Of a stretch of 64,000 nt of DNA, positions 1-8,201 are shown piece after piece. The stretch spans positions 1-64,000 of the forward strand of contig JAEELF010000001.1 of the NCBI GenBank assembly GCA_016288815.1. Reading direction: 5' to 3'. Made by a program: the position numbers and the translations under genes. This stretch comes from Ruminococcus sp. (GTDB taxonomy: Bacteria; Bacillota; Clostridia; Oscillospirales; Ruminococcaceae). Within the stretch, counting starts at the first letter, position 1; the number at the start of each line of letters is the position of its first letter. Below the pieces are notes generated by a model. That model was not told where the DNA came from. It did not search any database and saw only the letters and a list, made by a program, of their open reading frames with translations.

Positions 1-762
1 CTTCTTTGCGAGAGCCTCGTTGTTAGTGAGGATAAGACCGCCTCTCGGTCCGCGGAGGGTCTTGTGGGTAGTAGTTGTAGTGATATCCGCATACGGAACA
101 GGGGACTCGTGGCAGCCTGCCGCAACAAGACCTGCGATGTGAGCCATATCCACCATGAGCATAGCGCCCACGGAATCAGCTATCTGACGGAGCCTCTTGA
201 AGTCGATAGCTCTGGGGTAAGCGCTTGCGCCGGCAACGATGAGCTTGGGCTTGTGCTCGTTTGCGAGAGCCTGAACGGTATCGTAGTTGATAGTCTCGGT
301 CGTATCGTCGAGACCGTAGGAAACGAAGTTGAAGTACTTACCGGAAAGGTTTACCGGCGAGCCGTGTGTGAGGTGTCCGCCGTCCGCAAGGCTCATGCCG
401 AGAACGGTATCGCCGGGCTGGAGAACTGCGAAGTAAGCTGCAGTGTTAGCCTGAGCGCCGGAATGGGGCTGAACGTTCGCGAACTTAGCGCCGAAGAGCT
501 CGCAGGCGCGGTCGATAGCGATCTGCTCAACGACGTCAACGCACTGGCAGCCGCCGTAGTAGCGCTTGCCCGGGTAGCCCTCAGCATACTTGTTTGTGAG
601 AACGCTTCCCATAGCAGCCATAACAGCAGGGGAAACGATGTTTTCGCTCGCGATGAGCTCGAGGTTGCGCTGCTGACGAGCGAGCTCCTGAGCCATAGCC
701 TCGCCGACAGCCTTGTCGTAGCCGGTCACGAAGCCGATAGAATCCATAAGATCGTTATACAT
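1..762 (-). CDS. glyA: Serine hydroxymethyltransferase, 3' end outside window
   Basis: PLP enzyme that interconverts serine and glycine and charges tetrahydrofolate with a one-carbon unit in the cytosol. Only the N-terminal 254 residues lie in the window; the family is usually about 410 to 420 residues, so the gene runs off the left edge rather than being truncated. The translation shows [10 protein letters not shown] near residue 35, the [11 protein letters not shown] region, and [13 protein letters not shown] with the PLP lysine at about K234. The ATG at 762 is preceded by AAAGGAGTG. A promoter lies immediately upstream (807-835). The identification is firm. Confidence 0.96.
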   Translation of the reverse strand, partial: MYNDLMDSIGFVTGYDKAVGEAMAQELARQQRNLELIASENIVSPAVMAAMGSVLTNKYAEGYPGKRYYGGCQCVDVVEQIAIDRACELFGAKFANVQPHSGAQANTAAYFAVLQPGDTVLGMSLADGGHLTHGSPVNLSGKYFNFVSYGLDDTTETINYDTVQALANEHKPKLIVAGASAYPRAIDFKRLRQIADSVGAMLMVDMAHIAGLVAAGCHESPVPYADITTTTTHKTLRGPRGGLILTNNEALAKK

Positions 763-806
763 TTGAAAGCACTCCTTTAAGTTTTAACGTAAATAGTTAC
801 TATAAC

Positions 807-835
807 ATTATACAGCATTTCCCGACAGATTTCAA
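807..835 (-). promoter_or_regulatory. Promoter of glyA
   Basis: On the minus strand TTGAAA (830-835) is separated by 17 bp from TATAAT (807-812), about 45 bp upstream of the glyA start. No hairpin that could be a THF riboswitch fits in the short leader. Confidence 0.75.
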
Positions 836-854
836 TAGGAAATCAAAATTTTTA

Positions 855-1829
855 TCAGCTCAGTATCGTTGCCCACGTCGTATCGGGGTTATCGGAGAGC
901 TCAGCCTGATACTTTAGTACCAGTGAAGCGTCAGCGCCGTCAACAAGACCGTCGTTATTGACGTCCCAGTAGGGCATTTCCGCAGCAGGGATCTTTTCAG
1001 CGGATTCATCGGTAGCGTTAGCGTTATATACGAGTATAGCCGAAGCGTCAACGCCGTCCACGAGCCCGTTGCCGTCAACGTCGCCGATGCCGCGCTCATA
1101 CTTGATAGTGTACTTGAGGATAGGCTTGGTGTCGCCGATCGGGAGGACAGTTATCGCAGCGGTATCGCTGTTCTTGAAAGCCTCATCGAGCGTAGCCGGA
1201 CTTGCAGTGCAGCTCGACGTGATCTCGACGGTGGATTCGGTGACTATGTAATTGCCGTCGGCGTCCTTCTCGGGGGTCTGAGTGGTGAGCGTGATGAACA
1301 CGTTCAGCCCCGAAATATCAACGCTTCCGGACTTTCTGTTGTAAACGGTAGTTTTGGGCTCGCCGGTGTGGGAGATGACAGCAGTCTGCGAGAGAGCGTG
1401 TATGGTGACGTCAGCAGTAGCTGTCTCCGGCTGGATATCCCACTGATAGAACTCGCGCTCTGTATCCACGCTGAGGTGCTTGTGGAGCACGCTCGTATCC
1501 ACGAGGGAGTAGTCAATGGCCGCGCCTTCCTCGACGTTCATCACAGCAATCTCCTCGCCCTCGAATCCGAGGAATGTCACCTTGTAAACGACAGGCTGCG
1601 GCTCAGTTGAGGGCTCAGTGGAAGGCTCTGTCGAGTGGTCTGTGGAAGGTTCAGTGGTATCAGCCGCACCCGTTGTGGTTGTGGGGTCAGTCGAAGCGGC
1701 AGTGGACGAGGTGTCCCCGGCTCCCGCGGCGGGAGCAGTGCCGTCCGACTCCGCATAAACGAGCATAGGCACAGTGGAAGCCGTGAGCAGTGCTGAAGCT
1801 ACGGCAGCCAGTATCTTACTTTTTTTCAT
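855..1829 (-). CDS. Secreted dockerin-domain protein, no recognised catalytic domain
   Basis: A 324-residue exported protein. Residues 1-26 are a signal peptide (MKKSKILAAVASALLTAS...). Then comes a Thr/Ser/Pro/Glu-rich linker with EPST repeats (about 27-75), a central region of about 170 residues that I do not recognise, and two dockerin-type calcium loops at the C-terminus (GDVDGNGLVDGVDAS and WDVNNDGLVDGADAS). Dockerins dock onto cohesins of cellulosome-like assemblies at the cell surface. An in-frame start further upstream exists, but the ATG at 1829 has GGAGG and begins the signal peptide, so I chose it. It is the last gene of a three-gene unit and overlaps the preceding gene by 14 bp. 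Its partner cohesin is not in this window. Confidence 0.85.
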   Translation of the reverse strand: MKKSKILAAVASALLTASTVPMLVYAESDGTAPAAGAGDTSSTAASTDPTTTTGAADTTEPSTDHSTEPSTEPSTEPQPVVYKVTFLGFEGEEIAVMNVEEGAAIDYSLVDTSVLHKHLSVDTEREFYQWDIQPETATADVTIHALSQTAVISHTGEPKTTVYNRKSGSVDISGLNVFITLTTQTPEKDADGNYIVTESTVEITSSCTASPATLDEAFKNSDTAAITVLPIGDTKPILKYTIKYERGIGDVDGNGLVDGVDASAILVYNANATDESAEKIPAAEMPYWDVNNDGLVDGADASLVLKYQAELSDNPDTTWATILS

Positions 1830-2136
1830 GTTTTTCCTCCATTTTCTTCTGTTCTCTTGGTTTTCTCCTGAAGCACATACGGCACCCCTTCGAGAGCTTT
1901 GAATAGGTCTCGAGGTAGGTCTCATACGGCATACGGAGCGTCATGAAGTCAGCAGAGATGAACCTCTCCGAGTCCTCCTCGAACAGCAGGATAGCGAACA
2001 GCACTATCTCGCCGTCGTCGAGCTCTGGGACTATCTCGCAGGCACGCCTTTCGTACTCCCTGTAGAACCTGTCTATCGTCGGGAGCGTCTGAAAGCCCAT
2101 ATACTTTGAGTCAATATACATATCAACGTCAGCCAT
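1816..2136 (-). CDS. Hypothetical protein, 106 residues
   Basis: A soluble-looking protein that I do not recognise. It is rich in acidic and aromatic residues in its N-terminal two thirds and ends in a strongly basic Lys/Arg/Glu tail. The ATG at 2136 has GGAGG six bases upstream. It sits between a small membrane protein gene (12 bp upstream) and the dockerin gene, which it overlaps by 14 bp, so the three are probably co-transcribed. The sequence CRMCFRR near residue 84 contains two cysteines but no full metal site. Confidence 0.7.
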   Translation of the reverse strand: MADVDMYIDSKYMGFQTLPTIDRFYREYERRACEIVPELDDGEIVLFAILLFEEDSERFISADFMTLRMPYETYLETYSKLSKGCRMCFRRKPREQKKMEEKHEKK

Positions 2137-2148
2137 GGCGAACCTCCG

Positions 2149-2328
2149 TCAGTCCTTGTCGTCTTTGCTGTGCTCATCGGAAGAAGAGCCCCTGCCGCGC
2201 GACTTCATCTTATATGTCACAAACGCCGATATAACGGCGGCCGAGATGAACAGAACTATCATCAGGACAATGGTCAGCGTCTTTGCCGGAGCTGCCAGAG
2301 CAGCGCAGATATCACCGTAAAACAGCAT
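2149..2328 (-). CDS. Small single-pass membrane protein, 59 residues
   Basis: Begins MLFYGDICAALAAP and has one hydrophobic segment of about 25 residues (TLTIVLMIVLFISAAVISAF), followed by a cytoplasmic tail rich in Lys, Arg, Ser and Asp. The ATG at 2328 has GGAG nine bases upstream and a consensus promoter 23 bp further up, so the longer in-frame ORF start is unlikely. It is the first gene of the unit leading to the dockerin protein. No family is recognised. Confidence 0.65.
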   Translation of the reverse strand: MLFYGDICAALAAPAKTLTIVLMIVLFISAAVISAFVTYKMKSRGRGSSSDEHSKDDKD

Positions 2329-2350
2329 CAGCTCAACTCCTTTCCGAATG

Positions 2351-2379
2351 ATTATACCATACTTTACGGAAAAATGCAA
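2351..2379 (-). promoter_or_regulatory. Promoter of the small membrane protein/dockerin unit
   Basis: TTGCAT (2374-2379), 17 bp, TATAAT (2351-2356) on the minus strand with an extended TGG before the -10. It is back to back with the aroB promoter. Confidence 0.8.
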
Positions 2380-2419
2380 CCTCCGCAGCGCAATAATAAT
2401 GAAAGTCCGGTGAAACGTC

Positions 2420-2448
2420 TTGACAAGGGCGGTCTGTTATGGTATAAT
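2420..2448 (+). promoter_or_regulatory. Promoter of the aroBAC operon
   Basis: TTGACA (2420-2425), 17 bp, TATAAT (2443-2448), with TGG immediately before the -10. No terminator precedes aroB. Confidence 0.85.
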
Positions 2449-2503
2449 TTTAAATGATTTACTGGAATTTTACGGGCAAATTGCGCCCTTCGGAGGCATT
2501 GGC

Positions 2504-3544
2504 ATGAGAAAAATCAACGTAAGGACAAGCTCCCCTTATGAAGTGCTCATCGAGCGCGGACTCATAAGCAGGTGCGGGGAGCATATCGCGCAGGTGACTA
2601 AGTCCCGCAAGGCAGCGGTCATCACCGACGATATCGTCGGCGGACTGTACGCAGATACGGTCACAGCTTCGCTCAGGAGCGCCGGATTTGAGGTCAGCGT
2701 CTTTACGTTCCCGAACGGAGAGCAGTCGAAGAACCTCTCTGTGCTCGGCAGCATTTTTGATTTTCTCTGCGAGAGCGGCCTCACCCGCAGCGACATCATC
2801 GTAGCGCTTGGCGGCGGCGTAGTCGGCGACATTACCGGCTTTGCAGCGGCTTCATATCTCCGCGGCGTGGACTTTGTTCAGATCCCCACGACCCTCCTTG
2901 CACAGGTCGATTCCTCAGTCGGCGGCAAGACGGCTATCGACATAACCGGCGGCAAGAACCTCGTTGGCGCATTCAAGCAGCCCGCGCTCGTCATCTGCGA
3001 CAGCGACATTCTCCGCACTCTCCCGCAGGAGACCCTTTCCGACGGCATGGCGGAGGTCATAAAGTACGGCATGATACGCGACGAAAAGCTCTTTGAGCTC
3101 CTCGAAAAGCATGATATATCAGACATCGACTCCGTAATGGACGAGATAGTCTATACCTGCATAGACATAAAGCGCGACGTCGTCGAGCACGATGAATTCG
3201 ACCGCGGCGAGCGCATGATACTCAACTTCGGACACACGCTCGGTCACGCCCTCGAGGGCTGGCACCACTACACCGACTACACCCACGGAATGGGCGTAGC
3301 TGCGGGAATGTGCCTTATCACCGACCGTCTCGCGCCGCACCTCTCGGAGCGCCTGAAGCGCTGCGTGGAGGCGTATAAGCTCCCCACGGGCACCGCTATC
3401 CCGATGAGCGAGCTGCTGCCGTTCTGCTCAAAGGACAAGAAGCGCGAATATTCGAGCATAAGCTACATCGTCTGCCCGACAGTAGGCAGAGCGGAGATAA
3501 GAAAGGCTGCGGTCGCGGAATTCGACCGTATCATGGAGGGATAA
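2504..3544 (+). CDS. aroB: 3-dehydroquinate synthase
   Basis: Converts DAHP to 3-dehydroquinate, the second step of the shikimate pathway, using NAD and a divalent metal. The 346-residue length matches the family. Visible motifs are FPNGEQSKN, the glycine-rich ALGGGVVGDITGFAA and PTTLLAQVDSSVGGKTAID, and the metal-binding NFGHTLGHALE histidines. The ATG at 2504 has GGAGG eight bases upstream; the earlier in-frame TTG lies inside the promoter. It is the first gene of aroB-aroA-aroC. Confidence 0.97.
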   Translation: MRKINVRTSSPYEVLIERGLISRCGEHIAQVTKSRKAAVITDDIVGGLYADTVTASLRSAGFEVSVFTFPNGEQSKNLSVLGSIFDFLCESGLTRSDIIVALGGGVVGDITGFAAASYLRGVDFVQIPTTLLAQVDSSVGGKTAIDITGGKNLVGAFKQPALVICDSDILRTLPQETLSDGMAEVIKYGMIRDEKLFELLEKHDISDIDSVMDEIVYTCIDIKRDVVEHDEFDRGERMILNFGHTLGHALEGWHHYTDYTHGMGVAAGMCLITDRLAPHLSERLKRCVEAYKLPTGTAIPMSELLPFCSKDKKREYSSISYIVCPTVGRAEIRKAAVAEFDRIMEG

Positions 3545-3546
3545 GA

Positions 3547-4773
3547 ATGGATATGTGTGTCAGACCGTCGGTGCTGCGCGGGAGCGTTAGCATACCGGCG
3601 TCGAAGAGCTGTGCCCACAGAGCCCTCATCTGCGCGTCCCTTGCCAACGGCGAATCCGCCCTTACCGGCGTCACCATGTCGAAGGACATCGATGCCACGA
3701 TAGGCGCGATGACCGCGCTCGGCGCCTCGTTCGAGGTCAGCGGCGACATCATCTACGTCAGGGGCATATCACAGGTCCAGGGGACTGCCGTCATAGACTG
3801 CAATGAGAGCGGCTCCACGCTCAGATTCGTTATGCCGGTCGCAGCAGCGCTCGGCGCCGAGACTGAATTCCTCGGCAGAGGACGTCTCCCGGATCGCCCG
3901 ATCGACATCTACAAGCGCGAGCTGACCCGCAGGGGAGTGCGCTTCCTCACTGAGACCATGCCCTATAAGCTGGGCGGAATGCTGTGCGGCGGCACCTTTG
4001 AGATAGAGGGCGACGTCTCCTCGCAGTTCGTCACGGGACTGCTCTTTGCGCTCCCGCTGCTTGAGGAGGATTCCGATATCGTCCTGACCTCACACCTCGA
4101 ATCGCGCCCGTATGTTGATATAACCCTCGATATGCTGCGAAAGTACGGCATTTCCGTTGAGGAGACCCCGACCGGCTTCCACATTCCCGGCGGACAGATA
4201 TACATACCTCATGACGAGCAGATTGAGGGCGACTATTCGCAGGCAGCATTTTTTTGCGTCGCGAACGCGCTCGGCTCCGACGTCGAAATAGGGAATCTCG
4301 CCCCGGAAAGCGTTCAGGGCGACAAACGCATACTTGAAATAATCTCCGGAATGTGCTATAATGGGAGTGTGAGGAGCTTCCGCGCGGACTGCTCCGATAT
4401 CCCCGACCTCGTCCCGATACTTGCCGTGCTCGGCACCTTCGGCAGCGACCGTTCCGTGATATACAATGCCAAAAGGCTCAGGATAAAGGAAAGTGACCGC
4501 CTCGCGACCACAGCCGCCATGCTGAACGCTCTCGGCGGAAAGGTCACCACGACCGACGACGGTCTCATCATCGACCCCGTGACCTCGCTCCACGGCGGTG
4601 TCATTGACAGCGCCGGCGACCACCGTATCGCTATGGCAGCCGCGATAGCCGCTCTGCGCGCAGACGACGAGGTGGTGATAAAGGGCGCGGACGCGGTGAG
4701 CAAGTCCTATCCCGGATTTTTCAAAGACTACACACATCTTGGAGGTAAAGCAAATGTCATCGATCTGGAATAA
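3547..4773 (+). CDS. aroA: 3-phosphoshikimate 1-carboxyvinyltransferase (EPSP synthase)
   Basis: Transfers the enolpyruvyl group of PEP to shikimate-3-phosphate. The 408-residue protein shows PASKSCAHRALICASLA at the N-terminus, NESGSTLRFVMPVAAAL (about residue 81), the LPDRPID segment, and RIKESDRLATTAAMLNALG and DHRIAMAAAIAAL in the C-terminal half, all EPSP synthase signatures. It starts two bases after the aroB stop, with its ribosome site (GGAGGG) inside the aroB end, and overlaps aroC by 20 bp, which suggests translational coupling. Confidence 0.97.
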   Translation: MDMCVRPSVLRGSVSIPASKSCAHRALICASLANGESALTGVTMSKDIDATIGAMTALGASFEVSGDIIYVRGISQVQGTAVIDCNESGSTLRFVMPVAAALGAETEFLGRGRLPDRPIDIYKRELTRRGVRFLTETMPYKLGGMLCGGTFEIEGDVSSQFVTGLLFALPLLEEDSDIVLTSHLESRPYVDITLDMLRKYGISVEETPTGFHIPGGQIYIPHDEQIEGDYSQAAFFCVANALGSDVEIGNLAPESVQGDKRILEIISGMCYNGSVRSFRADCSDIPDLVPILAVLGTFGSDRSVIYNAKRLRIKESDRLATTAAMLNALGGKVTTTDDGLIIDPVTSLHGGVIDSAGDHRIAMAAAIAALRADDEVVIKGADAVSKSYPGFFKDYTHLGGKANVIDLE

Positions 4774-5851
4774 CCGGATATCTATATCAATGTTCGGCGA
4801 GGCGCACGGTCCGGCGATCGGCGTTACGATCGACGACCTTCCTCCCGGTGAATTCATAGACGCCGAGGAGATTGCACACTTCATGGCGCGCAGGACTCCC
4901 AAGAACGACGGCACAACGCCGTTTCGCACCGAGAACACCATGCCCCACATCATGTCCGGCATCTATAACGACCGCACAACGGGCTCCCCGCTCTGTGCCT
5001 TCATACAGAACTCTGAAGTCATGGCAGCCGAGCCTGAGTATCCCGAGCTCGACAATCTCGTGCGTCCCGGACACGCTGATTATACAGGCGCTGTCCGCTA
5101 CAGAGGCTTCAACGACATTCGCGGCAGCGGACATTTCTCCGAGCGCCTGACAGCGCCCCTCTGCTTCGCGGGGGCTATCGCAGCCCAGATACTCGAGCGC
5201 CGCGGCATCTACACCGGTTCCCACATCGCCCAGATACACAACATCAAGGACAACCCCTTCGACCCCGTCCATATCACCCGCGACGGCGTGCTGAGTGTCC
5301 GCATGAAGAGCTTCCCTGTCATCAACGACCGCAAGGGCTGGGCGATGACAGAGGATATACGCAGGGCGGCCGAGGGCGGAGAGTCGCTCGGCGGCGTCAT
5401 CGAATGCGCCTCCGTGAACGTCCCCGCCGGCATCGGCTCACCGATCTTCAACGGACTCCAGAACAACATCGCGCAGCTCGTCTTCGGTATCCCCGGAGTA
5501 AGCGGACTTGAATTCGGCGCAGGCTTCTCCGCAGCGAAAATGGTCGGCAGCCAGAACAACGACGATTTCTACGTTGACGACCACGGACACGTCCTCACGA
5601 AGACCAACAACCACGGCGGCATACTCGGCGGTATATCGTCCGGAATGCCGATAACTCTCCGTGTGGGCATACGTCCCTCCCCGAAGATAGCCCAGCCGCA
5701 GGAGACCGTCGATCTCTCAGGCATGACCAACGAGACCATCAACTCCGCGATATGCGACCCCTGCACAGTTCCCCGCGCAGTACCGTGCGTCGAGGCTGCT
5801 GTGAACATCGCACTGCTCTCGCATATGCTCGATTACCCGAACTTCTGCTGA
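4754..5851 (+). CDS. aroC: Chorismate synthase
   Basis: Makes chorismate from EPSP with reduced FMN. It has 365 residues. Motifs are GEAHGPAIGVTIDDLPPG at the N-terminus, RPGHADYTGAVRY, the SARET-like region around GSGHFSERLTAPL, and NNHGGILGGISSGMPI. The ATG at 4754 follows GGAGG by eight bases and lies inside the 3' end of aroA. Together with aroB and aroA it gives three of the seven shikimate steps in one operon; the others are not in the window. Confidence 0.97.
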   Translation: MSSIWNNRISISMFGEAHGPAIGVTIDDLPPGEFIDAEEIAHFMARRTPKNDGTTPFRTENTMPHIMSGIYNDRTTGSPLCAFIQNSEVMAAEPEYPELDNLVRPGHADYTGAVRYRGFNDIRGSGHFSERLTAPLCFAGAIAAQILERRGIYTGSHIAQIHNIKDNPFDPVHITRDGVLSVRMKSFPVINDRKGWAMTEDIRRAAEGGESLGGVIECASVNVPAGIGSPIFNGLQNNIAQLVFGIPGVSGLEFGAGFSAAKMVGSQNNDDFYVDDHGHVLTKTNNHGGILGGISSGMPITLRVGIRPSPKIAQPQETVDLSGMTNETINSAICDPCTVPRAVPCVEAAVNIALLSHMLDYPNFC

Positions 5852-5861
5852 GGTGACAAGA

Positions 5862-6455
5862 ATGCAGGAAGAAAACATCAGGAAAATAGCCACGAGCGCC
5901 GATACCGAGATAAAGGACGTCCCCACGCTGAATATCCTCATCTGCTATCTGCTCTACAAGATAGACCGTCCTGTAGAGCCCGAGCAGCTCTACGACATCG
6001 CGATCGGCACGGGCGTGATAAATTTCTTCTACTACCAGGACGCTATCTCCTACCTCATCTCGAATGGCTTGATATCGCTTTCCACGGGCAAGAACGGCGC
6101 TGAATGCTACGTCCTCGAGCCCAAGGGCAGGGAGTGCGCGAAGCAGCTCAAGAGCTACGCACCGAAGTCCTACCGCGACAAACTTGTGCTCGCTGCGCTG
6201 AGGTACTTCACCCGCCTGAAATACGAGCAGGACGTCAAGATAGAGTATGAGCCCGCCGGAAAGGGCTATTACACCCACGTCCGCTGCCTGGACGTCAGCT
6301 CCGACCTCATGGATCTGCGCCTCTACGCGCCTGACATGACGCAGGCAAAGCTGATAGGGGAGCGCATAATGCTGAATCCCGCCGGCTTCTACGGCAAGGT
6401 CGTTGAGCTCGCTCTCAACAACGAGGAGCTGCCCTACGATCTCTCCGACAACTGA
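5862..6455 (+). CDS. DUF4364 family protein
   Basis: A 197-residue protein resembling DUF4364. The pattern NILICYLLYKIDRPVEPEQLYDI, followed by NFFYYQDAISYLISNGLISL, looks like a winged-helix DNA-binding fold in the first 80 residues. The function of the family is not established to my knowledge. I chose the ATG at 5862, with GAGGTGA upstream overlapping the aroC stop, over the GTG at 5853 that is itself part of that ribosome site. It is the last gene of the aro transcription unit. Confidence 0.8.
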   Translation: MQEENIRKIATSADTEIKDVPTLNILICYLLYKIDRPVEPEQLYDIAIGTGVINFFYYQDAISYLISNGLISLSTGKNGAECYVLEPKGRECAKQLKSYAPKSYRDKLVLAALRYFTRLKYEQDVKIEYEPAGKGYYTHVRCLDVSSDLMDLRLYAPDMTQAKLIGERIMLNPAGFYGKVVELALNNEELPYDLSDN

Positions 6456-6469
6456 ACACGACCACTCAT

Positions 6470-6500
6470 GGACTGCTTCGCCCGCGGAGCGGTCCTTTGT
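6470..6500 (+). terminator. Possible weak terminator after the aro unit
   Basis: GGACTGCT (6470-6477) pairs with AGCGGTCC (6488-6495), followed by a weak T-rich stretch, TTTGTCATTT. It is only moderately convincing. Confidence 0.4.
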
Positions 6501-6531
6501 CATTTCTGCCCGACCCTGCGCATAGACTTAT

Positions 6532-8097
6532 ATGACGGAGGTGAGGGATATTTTCATCAAGAGCAAAATGGTACGCGATACGCTGCTGCTGACCGCTATG
6601 CAGCTCACGCTCGACACAGCCGCGCTGCTGCTTAACGTCTTCATCACGCGCCGACTCGGAGCCTCCGCGATTGGGATACTCACCCTCACCGGCTCGTTTC
6701 TCGGCTTTGCGGGGATACTCTCCAACGGCAACGCATTCCTCTGCACGAGCCGCCTCATCTCGGAGGAGCTCGGCAAGCCGCGACCCGCCCCTGACCGCGT
6801 GCTGCTCTACGCATTGACCTTCTGCGGACTGCTCAGCACTGCCGTTTCGGCGTTCATACTGCTTTTTGCCGAGCCGATAAGCGAGCGATTCTTCAGCGGC
6901 GCACAGATGACCCGCGCGATACGTCTTATGCCTGTGGCTCTGTGCGCGGGAGCGTGTTCAGCCTGCTTCAAGGGCTACTTCAATGCCTGCCGCAAGGCAG
7001 CAGTTGCTGCAGCAGGGGACATCGCCGAATTTGCAGTCCGTGCCGGAGTCATAACGACCCTCACCCTTACCGCAGACCACACCGGAGAGGCGCGCGTCTG
7101 CGGGATAATGATAGCGGGTATCATCGCGGGGAACGTCTTCTCCCTCGCGTACTGCATATGTGCGTTCCTGCGGGTAAGAGTCAGCAGGTGCGGAAGGTGC
7201 TCGATAAAGTTCCGGGACTATGCGATGTTTGCATTCCCGATAATGGGCGGGAGCGTGCTTACGGCCGCCCTCAGTAGTACCAACGACGCACTCATACCGG
7301 TCTGCCTGCGCCAGTACGGGGACTCTGTGAGCGCCGCACTGAGTATGTTCGGGATATTTGAAGCGATAGTGATACCGACGCTGTTTTTCCCGTCGGTGGT
7401 GCTGTGTTCGATGTCGGGTATCATCGTCAGCGAGACCGCCCGTGCCTCAGCCGCCGGCGACCTTGAACGCATACGCAGCCTGACCTTGCGCCTCATGCAG
7501 CTGACGCTCATGTTCTCGATATTCGCGGCGGCAGTGATAATGCGCTTCGGGCACGAGATAGGGGAGCTCCTCGGCGGGGGAGAGCTCGCAGGACGCATGA
7601 TAACGCTCATCGCGCCGGTCGTGCCGTTCATCTACATGGAGATAATCCTCGAAGCGGAGATAAAAGGCATGGGACATCAGGCGTTCTCGTCGCTGAATTA
7701 CCTTGCCGAGTACGCCGTCCGCATAGCGATCGTGCTGATATTCGTACCGCGGATAGGCTTTTACGGCATAGCCGCCTCGTACTACGCGAGCAACATCGTC
7801 GGCAACTGCTCCCGCCTTGTGAAGATACTCCGCGTGACCCGCGCGAGGTTCAGCATAGTGCGATATATCGCAGCACCGCTCCTTTACGTAGTGATGACCA
7901 TGTTCGCCGCGGAGCTGCTGACCCGCCTCCTGCGCGCCGACGGAGATTCCCTCCCGGAGATTATATTCTTCACGCTTATCTGGGGAGCGGCTTATGCGGC
8001 GTTCTGCACACTTTCCGGCAAATGTTCACCTTCTGTGACGAAAAAAGGGACTGACATTGTTGGAAATGTACAATTATCCACTTTAAAACTGTTATAA
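6532..8097 (+). CDS. MOP-superfamily flippase, SpoVB/polysaccharide exporter type
   Basis: A polytopic membrane protein of up to 521 residues with 12 to 14 hydrophobic segments. Features such as RRLGASAIGILTLTGSFLGF near the N-terminus and FPSVVLCSMSGIIVSETARA in the middle fit the MATE/MurJ/SpoVB superfamily, which flips lipid-linked saccharides or other lipid-linked precursors across the membrane. Whether it moves lipid II or another substrate cannot be told. The start is unclear: the ATG at 6532 has no ribosome site, whereas a strong GGAGGTGA (6537-6544) lies just inside the ORF and is best placed for a non-standard ATT at 6550; the next ATG is at 6568. Confidence 0.8.
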   Translation: MTEVRDIFIKSKMVRDTLLLTAMQLTLDTAALLLNVFITRRLGASAIGILTLTGSFLGFAGILSNGNAFLCTSRLISEELGKPRPAPDRVLLYALTFCGLLSTAVSAFILLFAEPISERFFSGAQMTRAIRLMPVALCAGACSACFKGYFNACRKAAVAAAGDIAEFAVRAGVITTLTLTADHTGEARVCGIMIAGIIAGNVFSLAYCICAFLRVRVSRCGRCSIKFRDYAMFAFPIMGGSVLTAALSSTNDALIPVCLRQYGDSVSAALSMFGIFEAIVIPTLFFPSVVLCSMSGIIVSETARASAAGDLERIRSLTLRLMQLTLMFSIFAAAVIMRFGHEIGELLGGGELAGRMITLIAPVVPFIYMEIILEAEIKGMGHQAFSSLNYLAEYAVRIAIVLIFVPRIGFYGIAASYYASNIVGNCSRLVKILRVTRARFSIVRYIAAPLLYVVMTMFAAELLTRLLRADGDSLPEIIFFTLIWGAAYAAFCTLSGKCSPSVTKKGTDIVGNVQLSTLKLL

Positions 8098-8121
8098 AAT
8101 GTAGAAAATATTGTTAAACTA

Positions 8122-8150
8122 TTGCAATTTGTACAAAATTATTTTATAAT
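8122..8150 (+). promoter_or_regulatory. Promoter of the EF-G-like gene
   Basis: TTGCAA (8122-8127), 17 bp, TATAAT (8145-8150), in a locally AT-rich stretch. Confidence 0.7.
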
Positions 8151-8201
8151 TATAATTGCAGTTTTAATATCTGCGCATATTCATTAAAGAGGAGAATCCA
8201 A

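Noticed and set aside
64-780. Plus-strand ORF of 238 codons opposite glyA
   Set aside because: The minus strand encodes serine hydroxymethyltransferase with all motifs; the plus-strand reading is a shadow.
763-806. Possible THF or glycine riboswitch before glyA
   Set aside because: Promoter and start codon are too close for a known riboswitch, and no stem is visible.
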